Below, piece by piece: positions 1 through 10,675 of a stretch of 64,000 bases of DNA. Position 1 is the stretch's first letter. Each line of letters opens with the position of its first letter. The translations under genes were made by a program, and so were the position numbers. The DNA is from Craterostigma plantagineum (Eukaryota; Streptophyta; Magnoliopsida; Lamiales; Linderniaceae): positions 23,203,501-23,267,500 of the forward strand of contig JAPQWV010000012.1 in NCBI GenBank assembly GCA_027422505.1, written 5' to 3'. The notes under the pieces were generated by a model. That model did no database searches and had not been told where the DNA came from. It was given only the letters and a program-made list of their open reading frames with translations.

Positions 1-468
1 CTTACAAGCTAAACTCGGATTTTTGTTCGTTTCGATCCCCATAGCTTATATATTAGGGATATAATATGTAGTTCATGAAGTGGGTCTATCTAATTTAGCT
101 TCCATTGCATATGGAATTTCGTGTTTAGTAGGAGCCCTAACTTTAAGATTCGGAAATGCATAATTTTCGTTTATGGTGTTGTTTCAATGCGGGTTTTCGG
201 TTTGGGAGAAAATATTCACTAGGAAAACATGATTGGCTAGCTAATTTCAACAATGTTGTTAGTTGAATTCATGTTCATTTTATGCGCATAGCACGTGTTC
301 GATGAAATGCCTCAGTTGGGTTGGGGTTGATTTGTTACCTACTTATTTGGAATTGATGAAGAAAAGCTTGTCTCTTTGTATGGATTATGAAGATGATGTT
401 TGATCGAGTTGAGCTAGCTTTGATTTGAACTTTTTCTTCTCGAGAATCACATTCACTTTGTAGGTACG

Positions 469-1832
469 ATGTCTCGACGAAACCCCACACGTGCTAGCTC
501 CTCCCGCCACCCACGTAACACCACCTCTAGCCCACCGGCACGCAACCGGCGACGCGGGCCAACGGACACGGTGGATTTGCTAACCTCTATGGCCACTTTC
601 ACTAGTGACGATGCCCGTGGACAGCGGTACGATAGGCTCAAAGGCATGAAATTCACGCGCACCGATCGACTCCAATGAGAGACCCTTCAACGCCTCGGCA
701 TTGTGACCCAGGTCGACCACTATCTTTCAACGAGTAGTTGGGACGCACTTTTCAGCATCGACGAGCCAGCATACATGGAACTCACACTGGAGTTCCTCGC
801 CACCTTCTCATTCGATGAGCACGACTACAAAAGGGTTGTCCGTTTCTGTACCTTTAATAAAGAGCATGTGGTCAGTCTTGATAATTTGTGTAGAGCGCTC
901 GGTCTCAAAGTCCCAAGCTACGTACACGGCGAACCCGATGCCACCGATCATTACAAGTTCAAGCTCGATGGGACGGACGTGCGGAATGAAATTTGGCGCG
1001 AGATGATACGCCCCCAACTTCTAGGCCAGCCGGAAGCAGATTATAGAAGTACCCAATCGAAGGCTTCCTCGCTAATGATGCCGGGTCTACGATACATCCA
1101 TCGGCTTTGCACCACCTCCGTCACAGCACGAGGCGAGTCACACGGTGTGGTCACATTACGGGATCTCTTTTACCTCCACCGCATTCGCAATGGATACAAG
1201 GTCCATCTCGGACTAGCTATGGCCCACGGATTCCGGCAGCAATCCGAGGGACGCGAGAAGGGAAAAATCACGGTGGGACCGTTTATCACTAAGCTGGTGA
1301 AAGGATTGGGTTACTGGCCAGACGAGGAGCCCAACATGACAATATTTAATGGATCGAAGCACTTGGATGCCACGGCACTTCACATGATGAAGATGATCGA
1401 AAAGCTGCCTGAGTAGAAGAAGGAGAACTATTTCTATCGATGGCACGAGGACTACCGAGCATACACCGATATCCCGTTGCCTTTGCCATGGAAGGCCCGT
1501 TCCCGCATCCAATTGAGGAGAGTGCTGGTAGTCATACTGATTCTGCCGGCCCGTCCACGTTTAATCGTAGAGATTTCTCTGGTGTCACAACTTACGTCGA
1601 CGACCGACTCGCCGCCCTCCGCGAAGAACTAGCCCAACAGCGAGCCGCAGATCGGGAGGAGAATGCCGCTGCCCATCACCGACGCGAGGAGGCCGAACGA
1701 AAACTCCAGAAACGGATGGATCGTCAGGAGAAAGCGCTGAAGAAAGTCCAAGATGCCATGAAGTTGCTTGCGGAGTCCCGCAAGCTGGTTGATCAAGGCG
1801 ATGAGCCATCGTCCCCCGAGGATGACGCCTAG
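469..1832 (+). pseudogene. Athila-type retrotransposon ORF (env-position ORF-1 family), broken
   Basis: The encoded protein resembles the 'Arabidopsis retrotransposon ORF-1' family carried by Athila-group Gypsy elements downstream of pol. The family-like blocks are ELTLEFLATFSF, SKASSLMMPGLRYIHR and a GRI/KITVGPFI-type stretch. The ATG at 469 opens a basic Ser/Arg/Pro-rich leader. An in-frame TGA (676-678) interrupts it, and the same frame resumes to a TAG at 1414-1416. Frame +1 then still reads sensibly (WHEDYRAYTDIPL) until about 1500. There the coding signal moves to the frame ending at 1832, a charged, coiled-coil-like tail rich in Glu/Arg/Gln. So two nonsense changes and one frameshift disable it. 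The function of this ORF is not established in the family. No gag or pol is visible upstream within the window, so the rest of the element lies to the left. The family call is fairly sure; the reconstruction of frames is by eye. Confidence 0.72.
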
Positions 1833-3437
1833 CATCCTCGTGGACCCTGATTTCTAAATTTTATTTTGAAGACTTTAATGCTTTGATGTGCTACTATATG
1901 TTTCTCGACTTACTTTGTTTTAACGTGCTTTGTTTAAATCGTCGGCTTACAGGGCAAACAACGTTAAGTATGCAAAGCTCGCATGCAACATATTTACTTG
2001 GAATCAACCACCCAATCACACTTCAAGTGTGGGGAGGAGGACTTAACATTCATGCTTCAACCTCGTCACACTTGCCATCATGCTCACCTAGTATAATCAG
2101 GGGAGTTCACGCTTTTCAATAATTTTCCACTCCTTTTGTGCTTATAATTTTCCGTTGGGGACAACGTTTTCCTCAAGTGTGTTGGGGGGGGGGGGGGAAT
2201 TTTGCGTGTACAGAATTTTTTGTTTCAAATGTGCGTGATCCGTTGAGAAAATGCACGTTCTTTTAATGTTTGGCATAATTAGTTGTTCAATATCTTAAAA
2301 ATAGAGTGCATGCTAGGGAATTATGTGAGAAATTAGGACATGCACAATGATTGATTTCTTTCGACACGAACGAGTTTGGCCTATGAAAGATTCGTATGCA
2401 TGACCCACTTTGTGAGATTTGTGAGCTGAAAAGTGCATAGTTTAATTCTCTCGTAAACTTTCTCGTGGTGCATGTTGAAAATTACTAAGGTGAGACTGCG
2501 TGAAAATGAGGGAAGCATTAGGAGATAAGTCCATAGCCAAAGTTTCCGACCACGTCTGATCACCGTAGTTAGCCACTTTGAGCCTGAGCCCTTTTTATTT
2601 GAGGAAACCCGGGGAATTATAAGCCGCTGACCTAAGAAACTTTCAGATATCATCTTACCCGACTAATAGAAAGAGTGGAGGTTGAGTGCCAATGTCGAAA
2701 AGCGTAGCCCGGCCGTGGTTTAAAATATATATCTCCTTTAGATAATCTGGCATTAAGAACTCCTCCATCGGTAATCTCTCACCCGCAAAGGGACTGAGAG
2801 AAGAGGGGCTTAGCGACACGAGAAAAGGAGCTTAGATACGTGGAAAAGATGTTAAGAATCCTTCCTTCGATAATCTCTCATGCTAAGAAAAAAAGCCAGA
2901 GAGAAGAAGGGCTTAGCATAGGTTTTATGAAAAAAAAATATAGGAAAAAAAAAGTCCAAGACGGCAAGAGCTAACCACGACGTATGCGGCGCGCTATCGA
3001 ACAATGGCACGACACCGACATGACCGCTTGATATTTTCGATTGAAGTTTACTCTCCAATATAGTCAGTTGAGCCCTACTATAACCCGGAAAGACCTTCTA
3101 ATTCACGCCTTATCACCGAGAGTAGTAGATGTATGATCCACTTGCGAGTTTATAGTAGGGACTAGACTATTGCATTAATTGAGGGAATTCACCGACATTT
3201 AGCCTATACCCCGAGTTACTCGAGTGAACTCCTGCATAGTACGGATCTTGATTAATATTGCTTAAGAAGTTCATGTTGTTTTGAGGTAGTCATTGTGTCA
3301 TGTTTCGAATTTCTTGATTAATTCCGTTTCATGTTTTTCTATTTTGAACGATGATGTGCAAAGGAAATGTATTACATGTTTTGATTTGTTAGCCTAAATT
3401 GCTTGAGGACAAGCAAAAGCTCAAGTGTGGGGAAGTT
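1833..3437 (+). other. 3' untranslated internal region of the Gypsy element
   Basis: About 1.6 kb without a credible ORF separates the broken ORF from the 3' LTR, as is usual in Athila-like elements. It contains a run of 14 G at 2184-2197 and a G-rich repeat of the phrase 'caagtgtgggg' near 2023 and 3422. The stretch at 3405-3437 (gaggacaagcaaaagctcaa followed by gtgtggggaagtt) is the polypurine tract context typical of plant Gypsy elements. Confidence 0.6.
3424..3437 (+). other. polypurine tract
   Basis: The G/A-rich stretch agtgtggggaagtt lies directly before the TGATAAACG LTR start. This is the conserved primer site for plus-strand synthesis in Athila/Tat-type Gypsy elements. Confidence 0.7.
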
Positions 3438-4909
3438 TGATAAACGCATTTTCATTCGTTTATCTCCATCATTTTCATGTTGAATATTTGGTTTATGTGA
3501 GTTGTCTCATGCATTTATTCATAATTTTTACATATTTTGATGTCAAAGGTTTATGAGGCGATATTTGGGATGAACCGCGTAACATGGAGCAGAAATTACA
3601 ATTTTTTAATCAACACGGCCTTCAACATGGCCATGTCCGGCAGAAGGAAGGAGAACTCTAGCTTCGGCCTCCCAACACAGCCTTTAACACGGCTGTGTTT
3701 GTCAGCAGAAAAGAAAACACACTTGCGGCCCTTCAACATGGCCTGACACACGACCATGTTTGTCAGCATAAAGGAAAATCATAGTTGCGGCCCTTCAACA
3801 TGGCCTGATACATGGCCGTGTTTATCAACAGTGTTGGGCCTTAAACCCTAAGCCCGAATGATACATGGCCGTGTTTGAGGCCGTGTTCACCATGTTTTCT
3901 ACTTAAGCCGCAATTTGAAGCCCTAAGAGCATCTAAGCCGCCACAACTCATTTCTAATCAACAAAAACACCTCAAGGACGACTAAAGAACCCTAGAGATC
4001 AATCTGAAATGATCTCTAGGTGCTAAAGTGAAGATTTGAAGCTCATTTACACCGGAGGATCGAACAAAGTACGAGGGATAAGCTTGAGCTCGCTAAATAG
4101 GGAAGAATCTATGTATTTCTCTGCTTTGTTTCGTATACATTTCGTGGCTTCTTCCTTCACTATGAGTAGCTAATCATTTTGTGTGTTTGGGATGAGAAGA
4201 ACGCTAGATAGCGTCGTAGTTTGGACGTAAAATACTCGTGAACACATGATATGGCTTTGTATCGTTTATGACAGCTTTTATTCGATTCAATATGTCTATG
4301 TATTGTTTTGAGAATCACATTTGGCATGTCTATGTGTTGGTGTGATGTTTAGTAGACCGTTAAGGGCGAAAGCTAAATGACGGTTCGTTCTATCGTAAAC
4401 GTTAGGCGTCGACTATAGGGCGAAAGCAAATAGTCGACCCTCAATTTAGATAAACTACTATATATTCTCGTTACCATTTAGGGCGAAAGCTAAGTTGGAA
4501 ACGAGTAGGAATTATCGTGACATAGTCATTAATCATGTGGTAACGGTAGTTACGACTTCATCGACGATATCTAGCGGGATTCGAAATCCCAAGCACATTC
4601 CTTTTATTCAAAGTTACTCTTAAATCTTTAGTTGTGTTTTGATCATTTTTCTGTGTTAGTTTAAGTTGTTGTGACTTAGTTCAAATATAAAAATCTCAAT
4701 CATTTGTTAGGCTAGATATTGAATTGATAGGTTATTACTAGTAATCAAGATTATTCCTCGTGTTCGATACTCGAATTCTCGCTATAGCTATTTTACAAAC
4801 GATAGGTACACTGCCTATTGCGCGTGGTGATAGTTATAACATATTCGTTTTAATTATTACTTGACGTACTTGCACGAACATTTATTTATAACGTACACGC
4901 GCGCGATCA
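3438..4909 (+). repeat. 3' LTR of Athila-type Gypsy element
   Basis: The LTR starts TGATAAACG right after the polypurine tract and ends ...GCGCGCGATCA, giving about 1.47 kb with TG...CA-type ends. Near the right end are the 'tcgatactcg' and 'ggtacactgcc' phrases common to plant Gypsy LTR ends. The 5' LTR is outside the window, so identity between LTRs and the target-site duplication cannot be checked. The right boundary is set by similarity to typical LTR ends and could be off by a few bases. Confidence 0.65.
3602..3832 (+). repeat. 62-bp tandem repeat inside the LTR U3
   Basis: Three to four imperfect copies are anchored by cggcccttcaacatggcc at about 3613, 3660, 3722 and 3784. The spacing between the last three is 62 bp. 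Each copy carries short ACACGGCC/GGCCGTGTT inverted motifs. Repeats of this kind in U3 are often enhancer-like, but nothing here proves that. Confidence 0.7.
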
Positions 4910-4939
4910 TCTATTAATTAGATGATTTGCTTAACGAAT

Positions 4940-5350
4940 TGCAACTCGATCGAATCAAACCACAAAAAAAAACAGAAATTGAAAATGCAACAGATTACGT
5001 GGTTCAGCTACGAGGTGTAGCCTACATCCACGGGCCAAGGATCACTTCTTATTACTGAGAATCTCCGTTGAATTACAGAGCACATACATATCTACAAAAC
5101 TCATTATCAACTTTCACCCTAGCTCAAGCTACAGAAAGTTACACGCTCGCTCTCTCTCCCGCGAACACCAGCTATGTCACATATATAACGTGAACTGGGC
5201 ACGTGCTCTTCACGCGCTATGAATCCCGCGGGCAATTTGAAAACCTTGTAGAAGTTGTCGCTAGCACCAGCAACTTTATAAGTGGGAGTGTTGCTATTCG
5301 AATTAACCATTCGAATTAAACATCTAATTCGAATAACCCATGCTCTCGAT
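4940..5350 (-). repeat. probable Copia LTR remnant (minus strand)
   Basis: On the minus strand, cccgtggatgtaggc followed by gaaccacgtaatctgttgc (4990-5035) matches the 'cgtggacgtaggc...gaaccacgtaaat' phrase found in the R/U5 of many plant Copia LTRs. The element ends are not clear and no partner LTR is visible. Treat the span as approximate. Confidence 0.35.
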
Positions 5351-5434
5351 GAATTATCTCACAAGTAATGCAGTACATTACGACGAAAACTATTCATAAA
5401 CATCATTGGCATTTACAATATAATATATATATAT

Positions 5435-5797
5435 ATTTGCTGTAGTGCCCACCTACCGTGAGCACTATAAGAAAATTTCTCAATTGTTTGCGTTTTTTCG
5501 ATTCCCAACGTCGCCAACACCTCCGTCGACCCTCTCATATCCATTGCAAACTTAAATTGCCCTCTCCAACACGTTAATTTTTAAGAAAATTCATTATTCA
5601 TTATTCACATGTGGACGACGTACCGAAGTGATGATTTTCTTAAAAATTAAAGTGTTGGAGAGGGCGATTTAGGTTAGCAATGGATATCAGGGGTCTACGG
5701 AGGTGTTGGCGACGTTGGGAATCGGAAAAAACGCAAACAATTGAGAGATTTGCTTATGGTGCTCACGGTGGTTGCTCACGGTAGGTGGGCACCATAG

Positions 5798-5802
<5 letters not shown>
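5435..5802. mobile_element. foldback MITE, 156-170 bp arms
   Basis: The left arm 5435-5590 is the inverted complement of the right arm 5634-5802 with scattered mismatches, around a loop of about 43 bp. Arm termini are atttgctgtagtgcccacct and the complement of aggtgggcaccatagcaaat. No ORF is present. It lies between an AT-rich stretch on the left and a (CT)n(AT)n microsatellite on the right, so the target-site duplication cannot be defined. Related ends occur at 10146-10203 and 10468-10675. Confidence 0.8.
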
Positions 5803-5878
<76 letters not shown>

Positions 5879-5879
5879 T
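5803..5879. repeat. compound microsatellite (CT)n(AT)n
   Basis: About 19 CT units are followed by about 18 AT units with one interruption (atgtat). It directly abuts the right end of the foldback MITE. Confidence 0.95.
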
Positions 5880-6165
5880 ATAAATGCATATGGGTTTAAG
5901 GAATAGTGTTCGTCGTAATCTACTAACCTATTAAATAGGTTAATCATGGCTAATGGATTTTGGATTGTCAATCAATGATAAGTTACGATTTTACGTAGAC
6001 TTTGTACCTCGTAAAAGCGCACTATTGTTTGTTATTTATCGAATTTCTTCGAATATGCTACACTTACGTATGAATATTATATTGTGCAGATTCGGAGCGA
6101 AATGGACCAAAATCGTGACGAATTACGAGGTAGAAATCCAAATAAATTATACAAGATGCCTTGTT
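5880..6165. other. AT-rich spacer, no feature recognised
   Basis: The region has short ORFs only, without recognisable domains, initiation context or splice signals. Confidence 0.5.
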
Positions 6166-7651
6166 TGATAAAATGGTGGTTGAGGATTTAATTACGTGGA
6201 GCAAAGGACACCCTACAAAACTTCACAAGCAAGAAAGAGCAGTCAACAATCCACACACTCACCCTTTCCTAAACTTTGGTGGTTTGACAAATATTATTAA
6301 GTTTGGCACCCTCAAGAAGAAGTGAGATCAACTCTTTATGGCTAAAGATCGCATGCAAAAGTCTCACATTGGTTAACATATTCAAGAGAAAATCACGCAT
6401 GCAATCTTCAAGGCTGCGCATGACCCACCCAATATGACTAAGGGACAAGAAAAAAAGCAACTACTATTATTATTTATAACAAGCATCGAGCAAATCAGAG
6501 AGAGGGCCACCTAGACGATCAATTGGCAGAGTACTCAATATTGAGGGAGCAGTTTTTGGGAGCGAAGGCCACTACAAAGTACAAAGGAGGCGGCTCTCGT
6601 GAGCTTTATTCCCCCGCACATCCCACACATAATATCACTCACGCAAGTCACTAAGCCACGACGCAGCAACCTCTCCACACTTTACGGACTGAGAACGGAA
6701 GAGCGGGCTGAATGCCATCATACACGAATATTTGCAGCAAGAAGGCCGTAGAAAGGCGTCGCTTGCAAGACGGGAGACACCGGGGCGACGCTTAACGACT
6801 CGGTTATCGTAAGGGACGAATTTTGTATTTTTATTTAGACGTTAACAACGATGCTTCCCTTTGATTCGTCGTTGTTTTCGCACTTTAATATGCTAGCGTA
6901 AAATATTACGTGATTTAGGCAATGTGAGGCCGGATTATGAGTTCGTCTTAATGTTATTCGCATCGTATTTAATCGTATGAGTCGAGTTATGTGTCTTATA
7001 TTTGAGTTTAATGCTTGCGTGTGTCTGATCAACAATATGCACGTTATTTGATTGGTTTATGAGACGGACAAAGTGATTAGACCGGTTAGAACGATAAATA
7101 TAGAGCACCGCGACGTAAAACCGACCAGAGATGGAATTCGGTTTCGTACGTATGGTTTCCGAGGTCTTAGGCGCCGAAAGCGTCTAAACTTGGCGAATTT
7201 TCATAAATGTTAAGTGCGTGCGTTGAAACTACAGTCATATAAACATATAGGGATTGGTTCTCTATCGCATAGGATCGTTATTGCGGGACAAACGAGTAGC
7301 GATTAAATTAGGAAATTCTACCTTGACTGAGACTCGTTTTGGTTATTTATGATTGATTGCATGTAGACGTAGGAATAATTCGTGCCGAGCATGTGCCTTG
7401 ATCACGTTGTTGTCAATTGATTTTTCGATCGTTAATCGTCTGTATTTGCTTATTTGTGTTTTTATCTAGTTTGATATTAAAAATAAAAAAATCATAAAAA
7501 CACCATATTTAAAAATCGCTTCAATCTAAATTCAATTTCGGATTAATATCTTAAAATTAATCGAGCTGTCCTCGTGGATCGATACTTGGACTCACGTCCA
7601 TTTTATACTACTCGCACGACCTAGTACACTTGCTAGTATTCGAGCGTGTCA
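6166..7651 (+). repeat. degenerate Gypsy LTR remnant (solo LTR-like)
   Basis: The right end at 7565-7651 carries the ordered phrases ctcgtggatcgatacttgga, ctactcgcacgacc and tagtacacttgctagt, ending gtgtca. This matches the usual 3' end of plant Gypsy LTRs. The left end is a guess based on a TGATAAAA at 6166 that would give a length similar to the LTR at 3438-4909. No polypurine tract, primer site or duplicate LTR flanks it. Confidence 0.35.
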
Positions 7652-7671
7652 ATCAAACATTCAGATACATG

Positions 7672-8221
7672 TAGGCTTTTCAATGGGGCGGGGATTCCCC
7701 GTCCCCGCGGGGATCCGCCCCGAACGGGGCGGGGAATCCCCGAATTTTAATCCCCGCGGGGCGGGGATGGGGAATTTTTTGTCCCCCGTAGGCGGGGACG
7801 AGGCGGGGACGGGGATCATAGTCCCCGCCCTGCGGGGATCCCCGCCCGTTCCCCGCCAATATTATTTAAATAAAATATTTTATAGCTTAAGTTAATAACT
7901 AAATAATATTTTTTAGACATAGTTTATATTATATAGTTTAAAAAAAAGTATATTTTTTACACATTTTTTAATATTATAATATAAATAACATTTAATATAT
8001 AATATAAATAATGAATCGATTTATATTATAATGAAAATATAATTTTTTTTAAAAAAATTCGTGGGGACGGAGAATCCCCGCGGGGGCGGGAACCCGGCGG
8101 GGATGGGGACGATTTTTTTCCCCGTTTAGTTCGCGGGGACGGGGATGGGGATTCCCCGTCGACACGGGGACGGGGATGGGGACCTAATCCCCGCCCCCGC
8201 CCCGCCCCGTTGACATCACTA
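7672..8221. mobile_element. non-autonomous hAT element with extremely GC-rich ends
   Basis: A perfect 8-bp target-site duplication GATACATG (7664-7671 and 8222-8229) flanks a 550-bp element. Left terminus is taggcttttcaatggggc; the complement of the right terminus is tagtgatgtcaacggggc. Both ends are dense arrays of ggggatccccgcc-type motifs, and the middle (7855-8060) is over 80% A/T. The 8-bp duplication and TAGnnnTnTCAA terminus identify the hAT superfamily. No transposase is encoded. Confidence 0.88.
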
Positions 8222-8729
8222 GATACATGTACTTTATCGATTCGCGTGCAGACACATAAATAAAACCTTCGAATGCTCTATGTTTAAATTACTTAAGTAT
8301 ACTAGCTAACCAAATCTTTTGGCTTGTATACTCTATTTTGCTCTTCTACATATGCTGATGAAATCAAGTGAATTATTTAGTTTGTAGATCAAATATTAAT
8401 ATTTTTGGGTTTTTGACTTTTGCTATGTATATGAACATGGTCTTCAAAATAAGATTGGGTAAAGTTAAAATTGTATATATTATATCTTAATATCTTAATG
8501 GTTGCTTGGCCCTTATTTGGAACTAGGGATGACAATGGGGAGGGTCAAAACCCGGACCCGCCAAAACCCGCTCCTAATCAGGCGCTCTTAAAAACTATTC
8601 AGGTTATTGGGCGGATAATGGGTTTCTAAAGTCTCAAACCACCCGTGTCCGGGGCAGCTCTCAGGTTTGGGCAACCCCAGACCCCACCTCAAAACTCGCC
8701 CCGAATATAGATTATATAAATATTTAGGC

Positions 8730-9104
8730 GCAATTTAATGTCGGGCCCCAACGTCATTTATGTTTCAGGCACATGTCAGAAAATTTTTAATTTTAAGGAC
8801 TCAATACACTTAAATGTTTTTCAGTACAATTTCATAGACCTGTAGTACCACTTCATGGACCTGCAGTACCATTTCATGATTCTGAAGTACCAATTCATCG
8901 TTCTGAAGTAACACCTCATCGTTCTTTAATAACACAAAACGATAGTGCGATACCGGTTCATATACAATGTATAACACTTACGTAAATTTTAGGTCTTCAT
9001 CTCTAAATTTTACAAAAATCGGGTACGTAACCCAAAAAATTTCTGACGGGGGCCTGAAACCTAACTTAAAATATCTTTTGTGGCCTGAAACTTAATTAGC
9101 ACTT
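8730..9104. mobile_element. foldback element, GTACCACTTCATG family, copy A
   Basis: A 375-bp unit has terminal gcaatttaatg / cttaattagc and subterminal inverted phrases 'tttcaggc...tgtcagaaa' at both ends. The interior has about five ~21-bp units, such as gtaccacttcatggacctgc. Colinear similarity to copy B at 45750-46115 is high over the whole length, including 'cacaaaacgatagt' and 'tttacaaaaatcgggt'. It sits inside the older hAT-like element. Confidence 0.75.
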
Positions 9105-9147
9105 ATATTTATATATAAACATATTTCTATATATCTATATATATAAT

Positions 9148-9382
9148 CAGGGGCGGACCTAGCCCATTGGGTCTGGGGGGTCGAGATTTTTAGTCCACCC
9201 CAATCTATGTATTTATGTTCAAAAATAGAATAAAAAGCTCAAAGAGGATTCGAACTCAAGTCTTTTCACACCAATAACCTTGTCAATGTAAAAACCACTT
9301 GACTAGGACAATTTTCTATTAATTCTTATGCATATATAGTATCTTGACCCACCCCCTGGCGTTACACGTGCGTCCGCCCCTG
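9148..9382. mobile_element. hAT MITE, 235 bp, perfect 8-bp TSD
   Basis: TIRs are CAGGGGCGGA and TCCGCCCCTG. The target-site duplication TATATAAT occurs at 9140-9147 and 9383-9390. There is no coding capacity. Ends of the form CAGGGGCGGA are common in plant non-autonomous hAT elements. Confidence 0.88.
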
Positions 9383-9402
9383 TATATAATACAAATATAT
9401 TT

Positions 9403-9558
9403 ATAGATAATACATTTATAAATATATAACAATTACAAAATTAAAAACTTATAAATAAATAAATAAATCGGCCAGGTCTATAGATAATACATTATATAAA
9501 TATATAACAATTACAAAATTAAAAACTTATAAATAAATAAATAAATCGACCAGGTCTA
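9403..9558. repeat. 78-bp tandem duplication
   Basis: The two copies 9403-9480 and 9481-9558 both run from tagataatacatt through (aata)n to aggtcta. They differ at only a few positions. Confidence 0.9.
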
Positions 9559-9665
9559 GCGCGGGTCACCCGCCAGACCCGGATTATTTGGGGGTCGGGT
9601 GGAGCGGGTTTTTAGGCGGAGCGGGCGGGTGCAAACCCGCTTTAGCCAGCTCCATATCGTCTCTA

Positions 9666-10101
9666 TTTGAGCATTATTGTTAATGTGTAGACCATTTTAA
9701 AGTGATACATAAATTATGAGAAGGTGGGAAATTCGTCGTAAGCTTTCTGACAGCTGACAGTCGTCGTTGCACAAGATTTTACTTGATATCAAAATCTCTT
9801 GAAATGCCTCTAAATTGGAAAAAATTGTGTTCTTAAAATTGTGACGGGATTCTCTTCGTATTTAATGAAATGATAAAAAAGAAATTCCACCTCCCAAATT
9901 CGACCTCGCCATTCCTAACTTTGTTTGGATTTTTTTTCTTTTTCTAACATGTAAATTTTCTTTGCGTTAACTTATCTTCACTACCAATTACTTTGAATCA
10001 AAGATGTATGATTTGAAGAGTAAGTTATTAAAAAAATATGCTCATTAAAGAAAATTGTGGGCAATTGCCGCCGCGCCTTCTGCGCGGCTCGAAATTTTCT
10101 A

Positions 10102-10103
<2 letters not shown>
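9666..10103. other. AT-rich spacer, nothing recognised
   Basis: No ORF with recognisable similarity and no terminal repeats were found. The downstream end of the PRS4 pseudogene lies just to the right. Confidence 0.5.

Positions 10104-10138
<35 letters not shown>
10104..10138. repeat. (TA)n microsatellite
   Basis: An uninterrupted TA run of about 17 units is followed directly by a MITE terminus. Confidence 0.95.
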
Positions 10139-10139
<1 letters not shown>

Positions 10140-10145
10140 GACAGA

Positions 10146-10203
10146 TTTGTTGTCGGTGATCACGGTGGTCGCTCACGATAGGCGGACACCATAGCAAATT
10201 TCT
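10146..10203. mobile_element. single terminus of the foldback MITE family
   Basis: ggtgatcacggtggtcgctc followed by acgataggcggacaccatagcaaat matches the right terminus of the element ending at 5802 (ggtggttgctcacggtaggt...accatagcaaat). No matching left arm is present, so this is a truncated copy. Confidence 0.6.
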
Positions 10204-10467
10204 ATACATATCTTTGTGACCGACTTTAGGAAAATACATATTCTTTTCCTAAAGTAGAAAAATAGATGAAAAAAGATCAAATCTTAAGCGTCGAAGCTAT
10301 TGCGGCCGAAAGACTAATGACCTCAAAAGGATTTGTGCCTCACTTGCTTCACCGTATTCGGACATGAATCCGTTATCCAAAAGTAGGCCATTCCATTCTC
10401 AGGGTTGTTTAGTTTCATTGCACAAATGGTAAATTATATAAAAAAAATATTATAGATATAGAAAAAT

Positions 10468-10675
10468 CTTATGGTGCTCACCTTAACTTAGCACCTTATG
10501 TGGGCACATTGATGTGGCATTAATCAGTGCCAAATCAACATAAAATACGACAACTAATTTCACGTAAAAAATGTATCAATCAATGCTACATCACCACCTA
10601 CCATGATTTGGCACCGATTAATGTCACATGAAACGTGCCCACATAGTATACTCACATAAGGTGAACACCATGGGA
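10468..10675. mobile_element. MITE with ~67-bp TIRs inside the PRS4 pseudogene
   Basis: Left arm starting atggtgctcaccttaactta (10471) and right arm ending cataaggtgaacaccat (10671) are inverted complements with a few mismatches, through ...ggcattaatcagtgccaaatc. Total length is about 205 bp. It lies in the final intron of the PRS4 pseudogene. The terminal ATGGTGCTCAC is shared with the foldback element at 5435-5802. Confidence 0.8.

Larger units (their letters stand above)
8524..9665. mobile_element. older hAT-like non-autonomous element hosting nested insertions
   Basis: Left terminus is tagggatgacaatggggagg; the complement of the right terminus is tagagacgatatggagctgg. Both ends continue into gggtcgggcggg-like sequence such as 'aaacccgctcc' and 'gcgggtgcaaacccgc'. 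Flanking 8-mers are tttggaac and tttgagca, so a target-site duplication is only partly conserved. Inside lie the foldback copy at 8730-9104, the hAT MITE at 9148-9382 and a tandem duplication at 9403-9558. Confidence 0.55.

Noticed and set aside
5687..5971. 94-codon ORF with an Arg-Glu dipeptide run
   Set aside because: It is the (CT)n(AT)n microsatellite read through.
7683..7895. 70-codon Gly/Pro-rich ORF in the GC-rich block
   Set aside because: It is read from the repetitive end of the hAT MITE; composition follows the ggggatcccc motif, not coding selection.
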